In this document: piece after piece, positions 1 through 9,100 of the stretch
Layout of the letters: each line of letters begins with the position of its first letter
How positions within the stretch are numbered: the first letter of the stretch is position 1
Source: Herpetosiphonaceae bacterium
GTDB lineage: Bacteria > Chloroflexota > Chloroflexia > Chloroflexales > Herpetosiphonaceae
Assembly (NCBI GenBank): GCA_013538855.1
Contig: JABXJS010000030.1
Location: forward strand, 1-33,815
Direction: 5' to 3'
Length of the DNA stretch: 33,815 bases
Translations under genes and position numbers: made by a program
The notes under the pieces: generated by a model
The model's database searches: none
The model's input: only the letters and a program-made list of their open reading frames with translations
Told to the model about the DNA's origin: nothing

Positions 1-104
1 GCAGTGCCTCGCCGTGCCATGCCGCTGCTCTCAGTGGCGGCGCTGAGCGTGAGCGGGCCGCCGCTGGCGCGCTGGCGCTGCTGCGCTGGAGCGCTTGACA
101 GATA
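1..104. other. Left edge, possible 3' end of an upstream gene
   Basis: One forward frame is open from base 1 to a TAG at 103-105, and another from base 3 to a TGA at about 96-98. Either could be the last 30-35 codons of an upstream gene, but neither peptide is recognisable and both have the high third-position GC expected by chance here. The GC-rich text resembles the non-coding repeat at 1465-1836 in style. I cannot decide between a gene end and intergenic DNA. Confidence 0.2.
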
Positions 105-141
105 GTGCATAATCGCTGCAAACACACCAATAACCTGCAAG

Positions 142-147
142 AAGGAG
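142..147 (+). promoter_or_regulatory. Ribosome binding site that selects a TTG start
   Basis: AAGGAG lies 5 nt before TTG at 153. The frame is also open from a GTG at 105, but that codon has no Shine-Dalgarno sequence before it, so TTG 153 is the better start. Confidence 0.7.
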
Positions 148-152
148 TTACC

Positions 153-641
153 TTGAACGATCCGCTACAGAACGAGCTGCGACGCTTGATCAACCAGCCA
201 ATCAGCGATTGCTTTGTGATTGGGCCAGACCTGCTGTGCGTCGGCCTCGGCCCCCTGCGGAGCTTTCAGCACGACGAGGAGGGCGCGATCGAGGTCAGCC
301 AGTGGTACCTGCACGTGCACTGCGGCTGGCGGCTGCGTAGCGCAGAGCAGCTGATGCTCGGGTCTTACGATATTGACAGCGTGCTGATGAGCGATGCGCA
401 GATTCTGCTCAGCGCGCTGGTGGCGCAGCGCCCAGTCATCACCGAGTTTACCGTCGGCGAGTTCGGCTCGATCTCGCTGAAGACCGACCTTGGCTATACG
501 CTCGATCTTTTCGCCAACTCCGCCGACGACGAGCTGTGGCGCTTGGTCTATGAGCACTATCAGTTTGTGGTTACGGCTGAGCTGTGCTCGTACACGCTCG
601 ATCCCGTGCCCAACGTCGAAGAAGAAGAGGGCGGGGCCTAG
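153..641 (+). CDS. Hypothetical protein, 162 aa, TTG start
   Basis: A small acidic soluble protein that I do not recognise. It has no signal peptide or membrane segment. The middle holds WYLHVHCGWRL, followed by alternating short hydrophobic stretches that suggest a mostly beta fold. The C-terminus is a run of acidic residues ending EEEEGGA. The overall look (short, acidic, WRL-type beta strands) recalls small immunity-like or DUF6188-like proteins, but this is only an impression. The start is set by AAGGAG 5 nt upstream of TTG. The stop is 5 nt before the next gene, so the two are probably co-transcribed and translated together. Confidence 0.7.
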   Translation: MNDPLQNELRRLINQPISDCFVIGPDLLCVGLGPLRSFQHDEEGAIEVSQWYLHVHCGWRLRSAEQLMLGSYDIDSVLMSDAQILLSALVAQRPVITEFTVGEFGSISLKTDLGYTLDLFANSADDELWRLVYEHYQFVVTAELCSYTLDPVPNVEEEEGGA

Positions 642-646
642 CCAGC

Positions 647-1390
647 ATGGAGCAGCTTAAATTTACGACGATCGCCCATCAGGGGCATACGTTTTTTAGC
701 CCACTCAGCAGCGCCAAGGCCGATCGGCTTGTGGCGCTGCTGCAGCCCGCCCTGCAGCGTCCAGTGCTGGACATCGGCTGTGGCCGCGCCGAGCTGCTGA
801 TTCGCACCTGCGAGCACTATGGTGTCAACGGCATCGGCGTTGACATCAACCAAGCCTTTCTCGATCAGGCGGCGGCGACGGCAGCCAAGCGGCTGGAGCC
901 GGGCCAGCTGCTGCTGGTCAATCAGCCCATGGCCGAGTATCCGGTGCCGCCGCTGTCGCTCGGCGGCGTGATCTGCATGGGATCGCTGCACGCCTATGGC
1001 GACTACGCCGCAACGCTGGAGCGCTGCAAGGCGATGGTCGTCGGCGGCGGCTTTGTGCTGATCGGCGAGGGCTATTGGAAGCAGCCGCCAGCCCCCGAGT
1101 ACTTGAAGTTTCTTGGGGCCAGCCCCGCCGACTATGGCAGCCACGCCGACACCATGGCCCTTGGCGAGTCGCTGGGCCTGCTGCCGCTCTACAGCACCAC
1201 CAGCAACGACGATGAGTGGGATCACTACGAGGGCCTGTACAGCACCGCCATCGAGCGCTATGTGGCCGCCCATCCTCACGACCCCGATGCTCCGGCGATG
1301 CGCGAGCGCATCCGCGCCTGGCGCACGATGTACCTGCAGCACGGTCGCGCCTGCCTCGGCTTTGGCTTCTATCTGTTCCAAAAACCGTAG
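647..1390 (+). CDS. Class I SAM-dependent methyltransferase
   Basis: The 247-aa protein has the Rossmann-like methyltransferase core. Motif I is LDIGCGRAE at residues 41-49, where the glycine-rich loop binds S-adenosylmethionine. The acidic residue that binds the ribose is D66, in GIGVDIN. A later strand, GGGFVLIGEGYW, matches the usual post-motif region. The substrate is unknown. The ATG at 647 follows the stop of the upstream gene by 5 nt. The frame is open further upstream, but those codons overlap the previous gene and look non-native, so ATG 647 is preferred. A strong hairpin terminator follows the stop. Assignment to the superfamily is secure; a small-molecule substrate is only a guess. 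Confidence 0.88.
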   Translation: MEQLKFTTIAHQGHTFFSPLSSAKADRLVALLQPALQRPVLDIGCGRAELLIRTCEHYGVNGIGVDINQAFLDQAAATAAKRLEPGQLLLVNQPMAEYPVPPLSLGGVICMGSLHAYGDYAATLERCKAMVVGGGFVLIGEGYWKQPPAPEYLKFLGASPADYGSHADTMALGESLGLLPLYSTTSNDDEWDHYEGLYSTAIERYVAAHPHDPDAPAMRERIRAWRTMYLQHGRACLGFGFYLFQKP

Positions 1391-1410
1391 CGCGAAACTC
1401 GCGCTGCACC

Positions 1411-1444
1411 AACGGCACCTCCACGTCGGGAGGTGCCGTTTTGT
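1411..1444 (+). terminator. Rho-independent terminator after the methyltransferase
   Basis: AACGGCACCTCC (1411-1422) pairs perfectly with GGAGGTGCCGTT (1429-1440) across a 6-nt loop, and the T-rich run TTTTGTGTTT follows. It sits 20 nt after the methyltransferase stop codon. Confidence 0.9.
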
Positions 1445-1464
1445 GTTTCGCCGGCAGCTCAGCA

Positions 1465-1836
1465 GCGCTGGCGACGATGCGGCGCTGAACATCAGGTGGC
1501 GCAGACACGTAGGCGCGGCGATCTGCCTGCCGGTCAGCAGGCACAGCGCTCTGCACCCAAGGCCGCCGCACACAGCAGGTGTGGCCATCCACAAATACGT
1601 GCGTGATGATGCCGCCCTAGCGCGCTGGCGACGATGCGCCGCTGAACATCAGGTGGCGCAGACACGCAGGCGCGGCGCTGTGCCTGCCGGTCAGCAGGCA
1701 CAGCGCTCTGCACCCAAGGCCGCCGCACGCAGCAGGTGTGGCCATCCACAAACACGTGCGCGACGATGCCGCCCTAGCGTGAGCGGCGACGATTCTGCAC
1801 TCAAGGCCGCCGCACGCAGCAGGTGTGGCCATCCAA
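1465..1836. repeat. Tandem repeat family A, 157-bp unit, about 2.4 copies
   Basis: Copy 1 runs 1465-1621 and copy 2 runs 1622-1778, with roughly ten mismatches. A third copy (about 1779-1836) has lost about 100 bp from its middle. Each full unit contains the hairpin TGCCTGC-CGGTCA-GCAGGCA or a close variant, and the phrase CAGGTGTGGCCATCCA is kept in all three copies. The period is not a multiple of 3, so any reading frame shifts between copies; the open frames here are not genes. The repeat fills the gap between the convergent methyltransferase and DUF2218 genes. Confidence 0.9.
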
Positions 1837-1855
1837 GCAGGCCGTGGCCGCGCAC

Positions 1856-2149
1856 TTAGTCCGCCTGAGCCGTGGGCTGCCAGACGAGCGCTGGCTGCTC
1901 GCGGAAGGCGAAGCGCTCTAGGTGCGAGGTGATGATTGCCTGAATCTGGTCGAGGGCGGCCTGGTCGGCGGCCTCAGCGGTGAAGCGCAGCGCAGCGGCG
2001 TCGGCGTGCATGGTGCAGGTGCCCATGGCAAAGTGGGCGATGCCATGCTGATCCGTGTGCTCGACGCTGATCTTATGGGCAAAATGGGTGCAGAGGCGCT
2101 TGATGTAGCTTGTGCCGTTGGTGGTGGGAAATGTCGTGTGTGACTGCAT
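1856..2149 (-). CDS. DUF2218 family protein
   Basis: The 97-aa protein matches the small DUF2218 family along its full length. The pattern includes YIKRLCTHFAHKI near the N-terminus, a central GTCTMHADAAALRF, and the C-terminal SHLERFAFREQPALVW. No enzymatic motif is visible and the function of the family is unknown. From memory, family members often sit beside FecCD-type siderophore transport genes; here it is the last gene of the siderophore operon, 34 nt after the transport ATPase. A GAAAGGG Shine-Dalgarno sequence precedes the ATG. A role in siderophore uptake or iron release is an inference from position only. Confidence 0.85.
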   Translation of the reverse strand: MQSHTTFPTTNGTSYIKRLCTHFAHKISVEHTDQHGIAHFAMGTCTMHADAAALRFTAEAADQAALDQIQAIITSHLERFAFREQPALVWQPTAQAD

Positions 2150-2183
2150 TGGATACCCTTTCTACTGCTAGCAATACAGAGAT

Positions 2184-2981
2184 TCAAAGTGCGCGCTGTG
2201 CGCCAACGATGATCGGCGTGCCATCGGTTGGGTCGTGCAGCAGCGTGCATTGAACGTCATAGAGCTGACGGATCAGCGCAGGCGTTATGATCGCACGTGG
2301 CGCACCAGTGGCGATGACGCTGCCAGCGCGCAGGGCGATCATATGATCAGCGTAGCGACAGGCGCTCACCAGATCGTGGACGACCATCACTACTGTCTTG
2401 CCTGCCCGTGTCAGCGTGCGAATAAGCTCAAACACTTCGATTTGATGGCCGAGGTCCAGCGCCGCCGTCGGCTCATCTAGAAGCAGCAGCGGCGTGGACT
2501 GCGCTAAGGCCATGGCGATCCACGCGCGCTGGCGCTGGCCGCCGGAGAGCGTGGTCAGCGGGCGCTCGGCGAGGTCGGCTAGCCCGGCGGTGTGCAGCGC
2601 ATCGGTGACGGCCGCCTGATCTTCCGGTGACCACTGGCGCAGCAGCCCCGTGTGCGGATGGCGGCCAAAGCGCACGAGGTCGGCCACTGAAAGGCCGTCG
2701 GGGGCCAGCACGTGCTGTGGCAATAGCGCCAGCTGCCGGGCCAGTTCGCGCGGTACGAGGCGCTGAATGGCACGGCCGTTGAGGATGATCTGGCCCTGCT
2801 CAGGTGCGTGCAGCCGTGCTAGTCCGGCCAGCAGCGTGGACTTGCCGCAGCCGTTGGGTCCGATGATCGCCGTTACTTGATGTGCTGGAATGGTCACACT
2901 GACAGCGTCGAGCACCACCGACTGGCGGTAGGCCAGGCGTAGCGCGTGCGCCGCCAATGCCGCAGAGGTCGAGTTAGGCAT
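2184..2981 (-). CDS. Iron-siderophore ABC transporter ATPase (FepC/FecE-like)
   Basis: The 265-aa cytoplasmic ATPase powers import of the iron-siderophore complex. Walker A is GPNGCGKS (41-48), the ABC signature is LSGGQRQR (145-152), Walker B is LLLLLDEP (165-171) and the switch histidine is H202 in VVHDL. The gap of about 100 residues between Walker A and the signature is normal for the FepC/FhuC subfamily. The ATG overlaps the end of the upstream permease by 8 nt, and AAGGAG lies 6 nt upstream, so translation is coupled. A catecholate substrate is inferred from the operon, not from this sequence. Confidence 0.95.
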   Translation of the reverse strand: MPNSTSAALAAHALRLAYRQSVVLDAVSVTIPAHQVTAIIGPNGCGKSTLLAGLARLHAPEQGQIILNGRAIQRLVPRELARQLALLPQHVLAPDGLSVADLVRFGRHPHTGLLRQWSPEDQAAVTDALHTAGLADLAERPLTTLSGGQRQRAWIAMALAQSTPLLLLDEPTAALDLGHQIEVFELIRTLTRAGKTVVMVVHDLVSACRYADHMIALRAGSVIATGAPRAIITPALIRQLYDVQCTLLHDPTDGTPIIVGAQRAL

Positions 2982-4074
2982 TCAAGGCTCCTTGGGGTGT
3001 GCGCAGCAGCACCCATAGCACGTATGGACCGCCAACTAGAGCGGCGACAATGCCAACAGGAAGCTCGCTCGGCGCACATAGCGTGCGGCCAGCCAGATCG
3101 GCGAGCATGGTCAGGCTGGCTCCGGCTAGTCCGGCGGCGAGCACCGGCACGCTGCGTGGCCCGGCCAGCCGTCGGGCCAGCTCCGGCGCAGCAAGACCGA
3201 TGATGCCGACCGGGCCGATAACCGCAACCGCCAAGCCGGTGAGCAGCCCGGCTAGCGCGATGGCCCCGACGCGCAGCTGTGTGATGCGCACGCCCAAGCT
3301 GCGCGCAACCGGCTCGGGCAGCCGAGCCACGTTGAGCGCAGCGCCAAGCACTAGCGCCAGCGGCGTGAGCACCAGCAGGCTCCAGCCAAGCAGCGCCAGG
3401 GTTGGGCCAGCGCGGTTGTTGAGCGTGCCAACTGTCCAGGGGTAGGCTTGATTAGCGGCATCGATTGGCGCACGGGCCAGCATGATGTTCGTTGCCGCGC
3501 CACAGATAGCGCCGAGGCCCATGCCGGTGAGCAGAAAGCGGTAGCCGCGGGTGTCGCCAGGTCCGCTGAGCGCAAAGACGAGCGCGAGCATGCTCAGTGC
3601 GCCGGTTAGGGCAAAGGCCGCCGGGGCCAGGCTGGTGCTGACGCCAACTACCGAGGCCACGGCAAAGGCTGTTGCGGCATTGTCGATGCCCAGCGTGGTG
3701 GGCGTGGCCAGCCGATTGCGCGCCACCGTCTGCAGCAGGCATCCGGCCATGCCCAGCGCTGCTCCGGCGGCGGCTCCAGCAAAAACACGCCCTAGCCGCA
3801 GCTGGCGCACCACCAGCGTGGTTGGCGCATCGGCAGCGCCGAGCAGCGCGGCGATCACCCGCCCTGGCGGAATGCGGACACTGCCCTGGCCAAGGCTGAG
3901 CGCTGCCACCGCTGCGCCGAGCAGCGCCAGTGCGAGCAGCGCCAGCATGCCCCGGCGCTCAATGAGGACGCTCAGGCCGCGCCAGTGCAGCCGCCAGTAG
4001 CCGCGTGGTTGGCGGGGCGGGCTGGCGGGCGGGCGGGCACGGAGCACGGACGGCTGCGCACGTGTGTCACTCAC
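2974..4074 (-). CDS. FecCD-family siderophore permease (FepG-like), GTG start
   Basis: The 366-aa inner-membrane permease of the BtuC/FecCD family is rich in hydrophobic helices (about nine or ten). It carries the family signatures GRVFAGAAAGAALGMAG in the first third and IGPVGIIGLAAPELARRL near residue 275, the loop that contacts the ATPase. The frame is open 14 codons further upstream, but GGAGG at 4079-4083 points to GTG 4074. The start lies 10 nt after the stop of the partner permease. The N-terminus before the first helix is Arg/Pro-rich and cytoplasmic. It should form a heterodimer with the neighbouring permease. Confidence 0.92.
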   Translation of the reverse strand: MSDTRAQPSVLRARPPASPPRQPRGYWRLHWRGLSVLIERRGMLALLALALLGAAVAALSLGQGSVRIPPGRVIAALLGAADAPTTLVVRQLRLGRVFAGAAAGAALGMAGCLLQTVARNRLATPTTLGIDNAATAFAVASVVGVSTSLAPAAFALTGALSMLALVFALSGPGDTRGYRFLLTGMGLGAICGAATNIMLARAPIDAANQAYPWTVGTLNNRAGPTLALLGWSLLVLTPLALVLGAALNVARLPEPVARSLGVRITQLRVGAIALAGLLTGLAVAVIGPVGIIGLAAPELARRLAGPRSVPVLAAGLAGASLTMLADLAGRTLCAPSELPVGIVAALVGGPYVLWVLLRTPQGALNA

Positions 4075-4078
4075 AGGA

Positions 4079-4083
4079 CCTCC
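4079..4083 (-). promoter_or_regulatory. Ribosome binding site for the GTG-start permease
   Basis: Read leftward, GGAGG ends 4 nt before GTG at 4074. The spacing is tight, but no alternative start nearby has a comparable site. Confidence 0.6.
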
Positions 4084-4084
4084 G

Positions 4085-5092
4085 CTATAAGCTCGGCAGG
4101 CGCTGGCGGCGCACAACGAGCACTAAAACAGGCGCGCCGATGAGCGCGGTAACTACGCCTAGCGGCGTCTCGGCTGGGCTGGCGACGAGGCGGGCCAGCG
4201 TGTCGGCCAGCAACACGAAGCTTGGCCCAAGGGCGAGCGCCACTGGCAGTGCGCGGCGAATATCCGGCCCGGCCAGCCAGCGGGCTGCCAGCGGCACGAC
4301 GAGGCCGACGAAGCCAACTGGTCCAGCCATAGCGGTGGCTGCGCCGACCAGCAGCGCCACACACCCAACAACGCTGGCGCGGATCAGCTGCGGGTGCTGT
4401 CCCAGCCCGCGCGCCACCTGCTCGCCGAGCGCCAGCGCCGCCAGCGGCCGGGCAACCACGGCGGCTCCGATCAGCCCGAGGCCAACAGCTGGCAGCGCTG
4501 GCATGACCTGCGCGAGCGAGCGCCCGGCGATGCCGCCGATGGTCCAGAAGCGCACCTCGTCGGCTGTGCGCTGATCAAACAGCAGGATGGTCGCGGAGCT
4601 AGCGGCGAGGATGCTCGCCAGCGCCGCGCCCGCCAGGACTAGCCGGACCGGGTCATCGCCGCGGCCGCTGAGCCGTGCAGCGCCAAGCACGAGCGCACAG
4701 CCAAGCAGCGCGCCGCCGATTGCCACGATAATGTGCAGATGACCAAGACCGAGGGCGATTGCGATGACCACAGCGGTGGCTGAGCCAGCGCTAACCCCCA
4801 ACAGACCTGGCTCGGCCAACGGATTGCGCGCCGCTGCCTGGAGCATGGCCCCGCCGCCGGCCAGGGCCAGCCCGACAAGCACGGCAATGAGTGTGCGCGG
4901 CAGGCGCAGCGTAAGCACCACCAGCCGGGCCTGAGCATCGCCGCCACCGCCGAGCGCAGACCATGCCTCCAGCGGTCCCACAGCGCCAGCGCCTAGCCCA
5001 ATGCTTGCAGCGACGCTCAGCAGCAGCAGCACTGCGCATAGCAGTGTCAGCTGGGAACTGGGCTTGATCGATTGCGGGCGTTCAAGCGCCAT
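4085..5092 (-). CDS. FecCD-family siderophore permease (FepD-like)
   Basis: The 335-aa multi-helix permease pairs with the downstream permease. It contains the family signatures LPRTLIAVLVGLALAGGGAM and NPLAEPGLLGVSAG in the first third, and MAGPVGFVGLVVPLAARWL near residue 265, the coupling loop for the ATPase. The first helix follows a short cytoplasmic N-terminus. A GGGAGG Shine-Dalgarno sequence stands before ATG 5092. The gene follows the substrate-binding protein by 21 nt. Length and motif order are typical of FepD/FhuB half-permeases. Confidence 0.94.
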   Translation of the reverse strand: MALERPQSIKPSSQLTLLCAVLLLLSVAASIGLGAGAVGPLEAWSALGGGGDAQARLVVLTLRLPRTLIAVLVGLALAGGGAMLQAAARNPLAEPGLLGVSAGSATAVVIAIALGLGHLHIIVAIGGALLGCALVLGAARLSGRGDDPVRLVLAGAALASILAASSATILLFDQRTADEVRFWTIGGIAGRSLAQVMPALPAVGLGLIGAAVVARPLAALALGEQVARGLGQHPQLIRASVVGCVALLVGAATAMAGPVGFVGLVVPLAARWLAGPDIRRALPVALALGPSFVLLADTLARLVASPAETPLGVVTALIGAPVLVLVVRRQRLPSL

Positions 5093-5113
5093 GTGGCACC
5101 TCCCTTGGGGCCG

Positions 5114-6088
5114 CTACTGCGGGCTAGCCGTCAGCTTGGCGATGTCGGCGAGCATGGCCTGCATGGCGAGCGGGCCGTAGGCGCTGCTCCAAAGCTGGGC
5201 GCTCACTGGCACGACTTGGCCGGCTTGGCTGGCCCTGAGCTGGCTGAACACTGGCTGCTGCTTGGCGGCGGCCAGCGCCTGGTCGCCCTCGGCGTTGAAG
5301 GTGGCCACCAGCAGCCAGTCGGTGTCGATCTGGCTGAGCTGCTCTAGGCTGATGATGTCGGTGTGTGGTGTTGCGCTGCCTAGGTCGGTGGCGATGCTCG
5401 GCAGGGTCATGCCGAGCGTCTCGAGCAGGCGCACGCCGGGAAGCAGCCGCCCGAGCACCAGCGGCCCCTGCGGCATCCAGCGGATGAGCGCACCGGTGGT
5501 GGCTGGCTTGAGCGCGAGCTGATCGCGCAGCTGCATAGTCTGGGTGTCGATGTCGGCGAGCAGCGCCTCTAGCTCGGCGGTGCGCCCGAGGGCGGCGGCG
5601 TACTCGCCAGTGGCGGCTTGCCAGTCGGCCATGCTGTTGCTGGGCACGATGGTTGGCGCGATGGCGCTGAGCGTTGTGTAGGTCTGCTCGTCAACGCGGC
5701 TGCTGGCGAGGATGAGGTCGGGCGCGGCGCTGACCACTGCCTCGATGTTGGTCTCGCCGGGGTTGCCGACGATGGCGATGTCTGGCACGCGCGCGGCGAG
5801 GTAGGGCGCGACGCCGGTCGAGAGCCGTGAGCTAAGCGCTCCGACTGGCACGACGCCGAGCGCCAGCGCCGTGTCGAGCGCGCCTTCGTCCAGGGTAACG
5901 ACGCGCTGCGGGGCGGCTGGAACGGCTACAGGGCCGTATTTTGTCGCCACAGAGCGGGTCGTCGCCGATCCTGCGGCTGGATCAGCTGGCATCGGCGTAG
6001 CCGTGGGCGTGGCCGCTCCGCACGCGACCAGACTTGCAAGCAGTACCACAACCAGCAACGAACGTAGACCGAATATATGTGTGTGCAT
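5114..6088 (-). CDS. Iron-siderophore substrate-binding lipoprotein (FepB/FecB-like)
   Basis: The 324-aa extracellular receptor of the transporter has a lipoprotein signal peptide with lipobox SLVAC, so Cys23 would be lipidated. A Thr/Pro/Ala linker follows, then a periplasmic-binding fold of the helical-backbone (FecB/TroA-like) class: PQRVVTLDEGALDTALALGV, NIEAVVSAAPDLIL and DTDWLLVATF are typical segments. A lipid-anchored binding protein and no outer-membrane receptor fits a cell without a classical TonB-receptor envelope. AAGGAGG lies 4-5 nt before the ATG. It is separated from the NRPS stop by 89 nt, the largest gap in the operon, which holds a 7-bp hairpin. Confidence 0.93.
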   Translation of the reverse strand: MHTHIFGLRSLLVVVLLASLVACGAATPTATPMPADPAAGSATTRSVATKYGPVAVPAAPQRVVTLDEGALDTALALGVVPVGALSSRLSTGVAPYLAARVPDIAIVGNPGETNIEAVVSAAPDLILASSRVDEQTYTTLSAIAPTIVPSNSMADWQAATGEYAAALGRTAELEALLADIDTQTMQLRDQLALKPATTGALIRWMPQGPLVLGRLLPGVRLLETLGMTLPSIATDLGSATPHTDIISLEQLSQIDTDWLLVATFNAEGDQALAAAKQQPVFSQLRASQAGQVVPVSAQLWSSAYGPLAMQAMLADIAKLTASPQ

Positions 6089-6108
6089 AGCACCTCCTTG
6101 GCTCTATT

Positions 6109-6136
6109 GCCGAGCAACTAGCGTTAATCGCTCGGC
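6109..6136 (-). other. Hairpin between the NRPS and transporter genes
   Basis: GCCGAGC (6109-6115) and GCTCGGC (6130-6136) form a 7-bp perfect stem with a 14-nt loop. No T-run follows on the leftward strand, so it is not a classic terminator. It could be an RNA-processing or attenuation point separating biosynthesis from transport, or it could be fortuitous. Confidence 0.4.
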
Positions 6137-6177
6137 TCAACATCCTAAAACAACCGCTTGAGTGTGGTTTAGATTTC

Positions 6178-9100
6178 CTAGCTATCTATTAATGCTGCTG
6201 GGTGCAGCGTGGCCGGAGCAGGCAGCAGGCCCATCCGCTGACCAGCGCGCAGATAGGCCGCGAACTGCTGCTGATCAATGGTCGGCAGCGTGATTCCATG
6301 GCGCGCTAGCGCCTGCGTAAGCTGGGTGGTTGCAAACTGTCCGACTGGCTCTGGCGCTGTCTCGGTGTGCACAAGGCGCTCGAAAAAAGCCAGCGTGCTG
6401 TGGGCCTGCGCGTCGGCTAGCGGGCGCAGCGCGGCGACCCATGCGGCGAGCGGCAGCCGCTGAAACTCATAGCCGTCTGCCGCGAGCCATTGGAACAGCG
6501 TGGTATAGCGTAGCGGCTCCGTCGCGAGGTTGTACACCTGGGCACCGGCCTGCGCCTGCTGCGCAAGCGCGACGATAACCTTGGCCACGCGATCAACGCT
6601 GCTCCAAACCTCGGCGATGTCGAGGTCTGGGAGGAGACCATGCGGCAGCCCGGCCTGCAGCATGCGCCAAAAAAGATCGTTGGCGTTGACAACGCTGCTG
6701 TGCGGCGCGCCAGCCACACGGCCGAGACGCCACACCGTCACCGGCAGGCCGCGCTCTGCCGCCTGCTCGAGCAGACGCTCGGCGGCCCACTTGCTCTGCG
6801 CATAGCCGTCGCGTAGGCCAGCGTGGGCTGGAATAAACGTTTCGGGAACGTGTGCGCTGAGCCGCTGCGGTGCAGCGACGGCCAGGGTGGAGATATGATG
6901 CAGCGGCGTGCAGCAGGTCAGGGCCAGCTGCACAAGCTGGCGCGTCGCCGCAACATTGAGCGGGCGCAGGCTGGCGTAGTCGCGCAGCACGCTGACGTTG
7001 GCCGCGCTGTGGATGATCGCAGTGCACGTCTCGGCCAGCGTGCGCCAGGCGGCGTGATCTAGCCCAAACTGCGGCAGGCTAAGATCGGCGGGCCAGGCTT
7101 CGACGCGCTCGGCCAGCCCAGCGGTGGGCAGATCGTAGCGGCGCAGGGTTGCGGCCAGTCGCTCGGCAGCGCTGGCGTGCGTGTCGGCGCGCACCAGGCA
7201 GATGATCTGGGCGCACGTGGTGTGTAGCAGCTCGGCAAGCAGATGTGCGCCGACAAAGCCGGTTGCTCCGGTCAGCAGCACACACTGCCATGGCTGCGCT
7301 GGGCGCTGCGGGCCAAGCTGGAGCGTGGGATCGAGCGTTGCGTCAGTGAGCAGCTGGCTCTGGATGTTGGCGGACGTGGTGGTGCCGTCGGCGAGCAGCT
7401 GGGTGAGTGCGGCCAGCGTTGGCGCTTGGAAGATCATCGCGGCGGTGATCTCGCGGCCAAGGCTGCGGCCAAGGTGGTTGGCAACCTGGATCACGTGGAG
7501 CGAGGTCGCGCCGAGCGCAAAAACATCGGCATCCGGCGGCAGCGGATCAGCGCCGAGCACGGCTGTCCAGGCGCTGCGAATCGCTGCCGCTAGGCTTGAG
7601 TCCACCTGTGCCGCCTGCGCTGGTGGCGCTTGCTCAAGGATGGCTTGGCGATTGATCTTGCCGCTTGTGCTGCGCGGCAGCTGACGGCGCACCAGCCACA
7701 CCTGCGGCACGACGGCGGCGGCAAGGTAGCGGCGGACGTGCTCACGTAGCGCTTGCTCTGTTGGCGCAGGATCGCGCAGCACGACCATAGCGATCAGGCG
7801 CTTGCCGCCAGCAGGCAGCACTTGGCCGACGACAGCCGCTGCACGGACGCTGGGATGCAGCAGCAGCACGTGCTCGATCTCGGCAGGCATGATGCGCTGG
7901 CCGCTGATTTTAAACTCAGCGTCGCTGCGGCCAATAAAGACCAGCTGGCCGTCGGCGCGGATGCAGGCGCGGTCGCCGGTGCGGTAGGCGCGCGGAGCGC
8001 CAGGCAGCTGCTCTAGCCGCACAAAGTGCTGCGCGGTCAGGTCTGGGCGGCGGTGGTAGCCGAGCGCCAAGCCTGCGCCAAGCAGGTACAGCTCGCCCTC
8101 TGCCTCGGGGGCCGCCGGGCGGCCGTCGTCAGCCAGCAGCAGCGTCTGCACGCCAGCCAGCGGTGTGCCGATGGGCACGCTGTGCTCGGCTGCGTGCAGC
8201 TCGGCGACCGTCGCCACCACGGTGGCCTCGGTAGGCCCGTAGCTGTTGAACAAGCGCACGCTAGGACTGACAGCGGCCAGCCAGCCGCGCACGCGCTCGG
8301 GCAGCGCCGCCTCGCCGCCGATGATCACGCTGTGCACGCTCGTCGGCAGCCGCACCAGGCCGTGGCTAAGCGCAGCGGCTAGCTCGTGCCAGAACGCCGT
8401 TGGCAGGTCGAGGACGCTGATCGCCTGGGCGGCGCAGCCGTCGACGAACTGCTGCATGGACTCGAGCATCTGCTCGCTGCGTACAACCAGCGTAGCCCCG
8501 GCGGCCAGTGTCACGATGATCTCCTCGATGCTCGCATCGAAGTGCAGCGGCGCGAACTGGAGCACCCGATCCGCTGGGCTGATGCCGTAGCGCGCGGCGG
8601 CGGCGGCGGCGAAGTTGCTCAGCGCGGCATGGCTGATCACCACGCCCTTCGGCGCGCCGGTGGAGCCAGATGTGTACATCACATAGGCTGGTGCGTCCCC
8701 CGCCAGCGGCGGCGGCGTATATGTCCCGCCAGCTGTGAGTGAATCGACGGCGATGTGGCGCACGCTGGCGGGCAGGTGCGTGAGCGTGGCGCTGGCGATC
8801 ACCGCGCAGGGCCGGGCATGCTCAATGATGGCGGCGCGGCGCGCGGCGGGCCACTGCGGATCAAGCGGCAGGTAGGTCGCGCCAGCCAGCAGCACCGCCA
8901 GGAGTGCGATGATGGCATCTGCGCTCCGCGGCAGGGCCACGCCCACTAGGCTCTGTGCGCCGACGCCGTGTTCGGCGAGCTGGGCCGCCCATGCCTGCGC
9001 CTGGCGCAGCAGCGTGGCGTAATCCCACGTCTGATCAGCGGCCACCAGCGCGGTGGTGCTCGGCTGATGCAGGGCGTGCTGCTGAATGCGTGCGAGCACA

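Noticed and set aside
95-113. TTGACA followed by CATAAT as a promoter for the first gene
   Set aside because: The two elements are only 7 nt apart; a functional pair needs about 17. CATAAT alone could still be a -10 with a poor -35.
1534-1832. Small open frames inside repeat family A as genes
   Set aside because: The 157-bp period shifts the frame in each copy, and no ribosome binding site is seen.
1465-1836. Repeat families A, B and C as CRISPR arrays
   Set aside because: The units are 142-157 bp, tandem without unique spacers, only 2-2.4 copies, and no cas gene is present.
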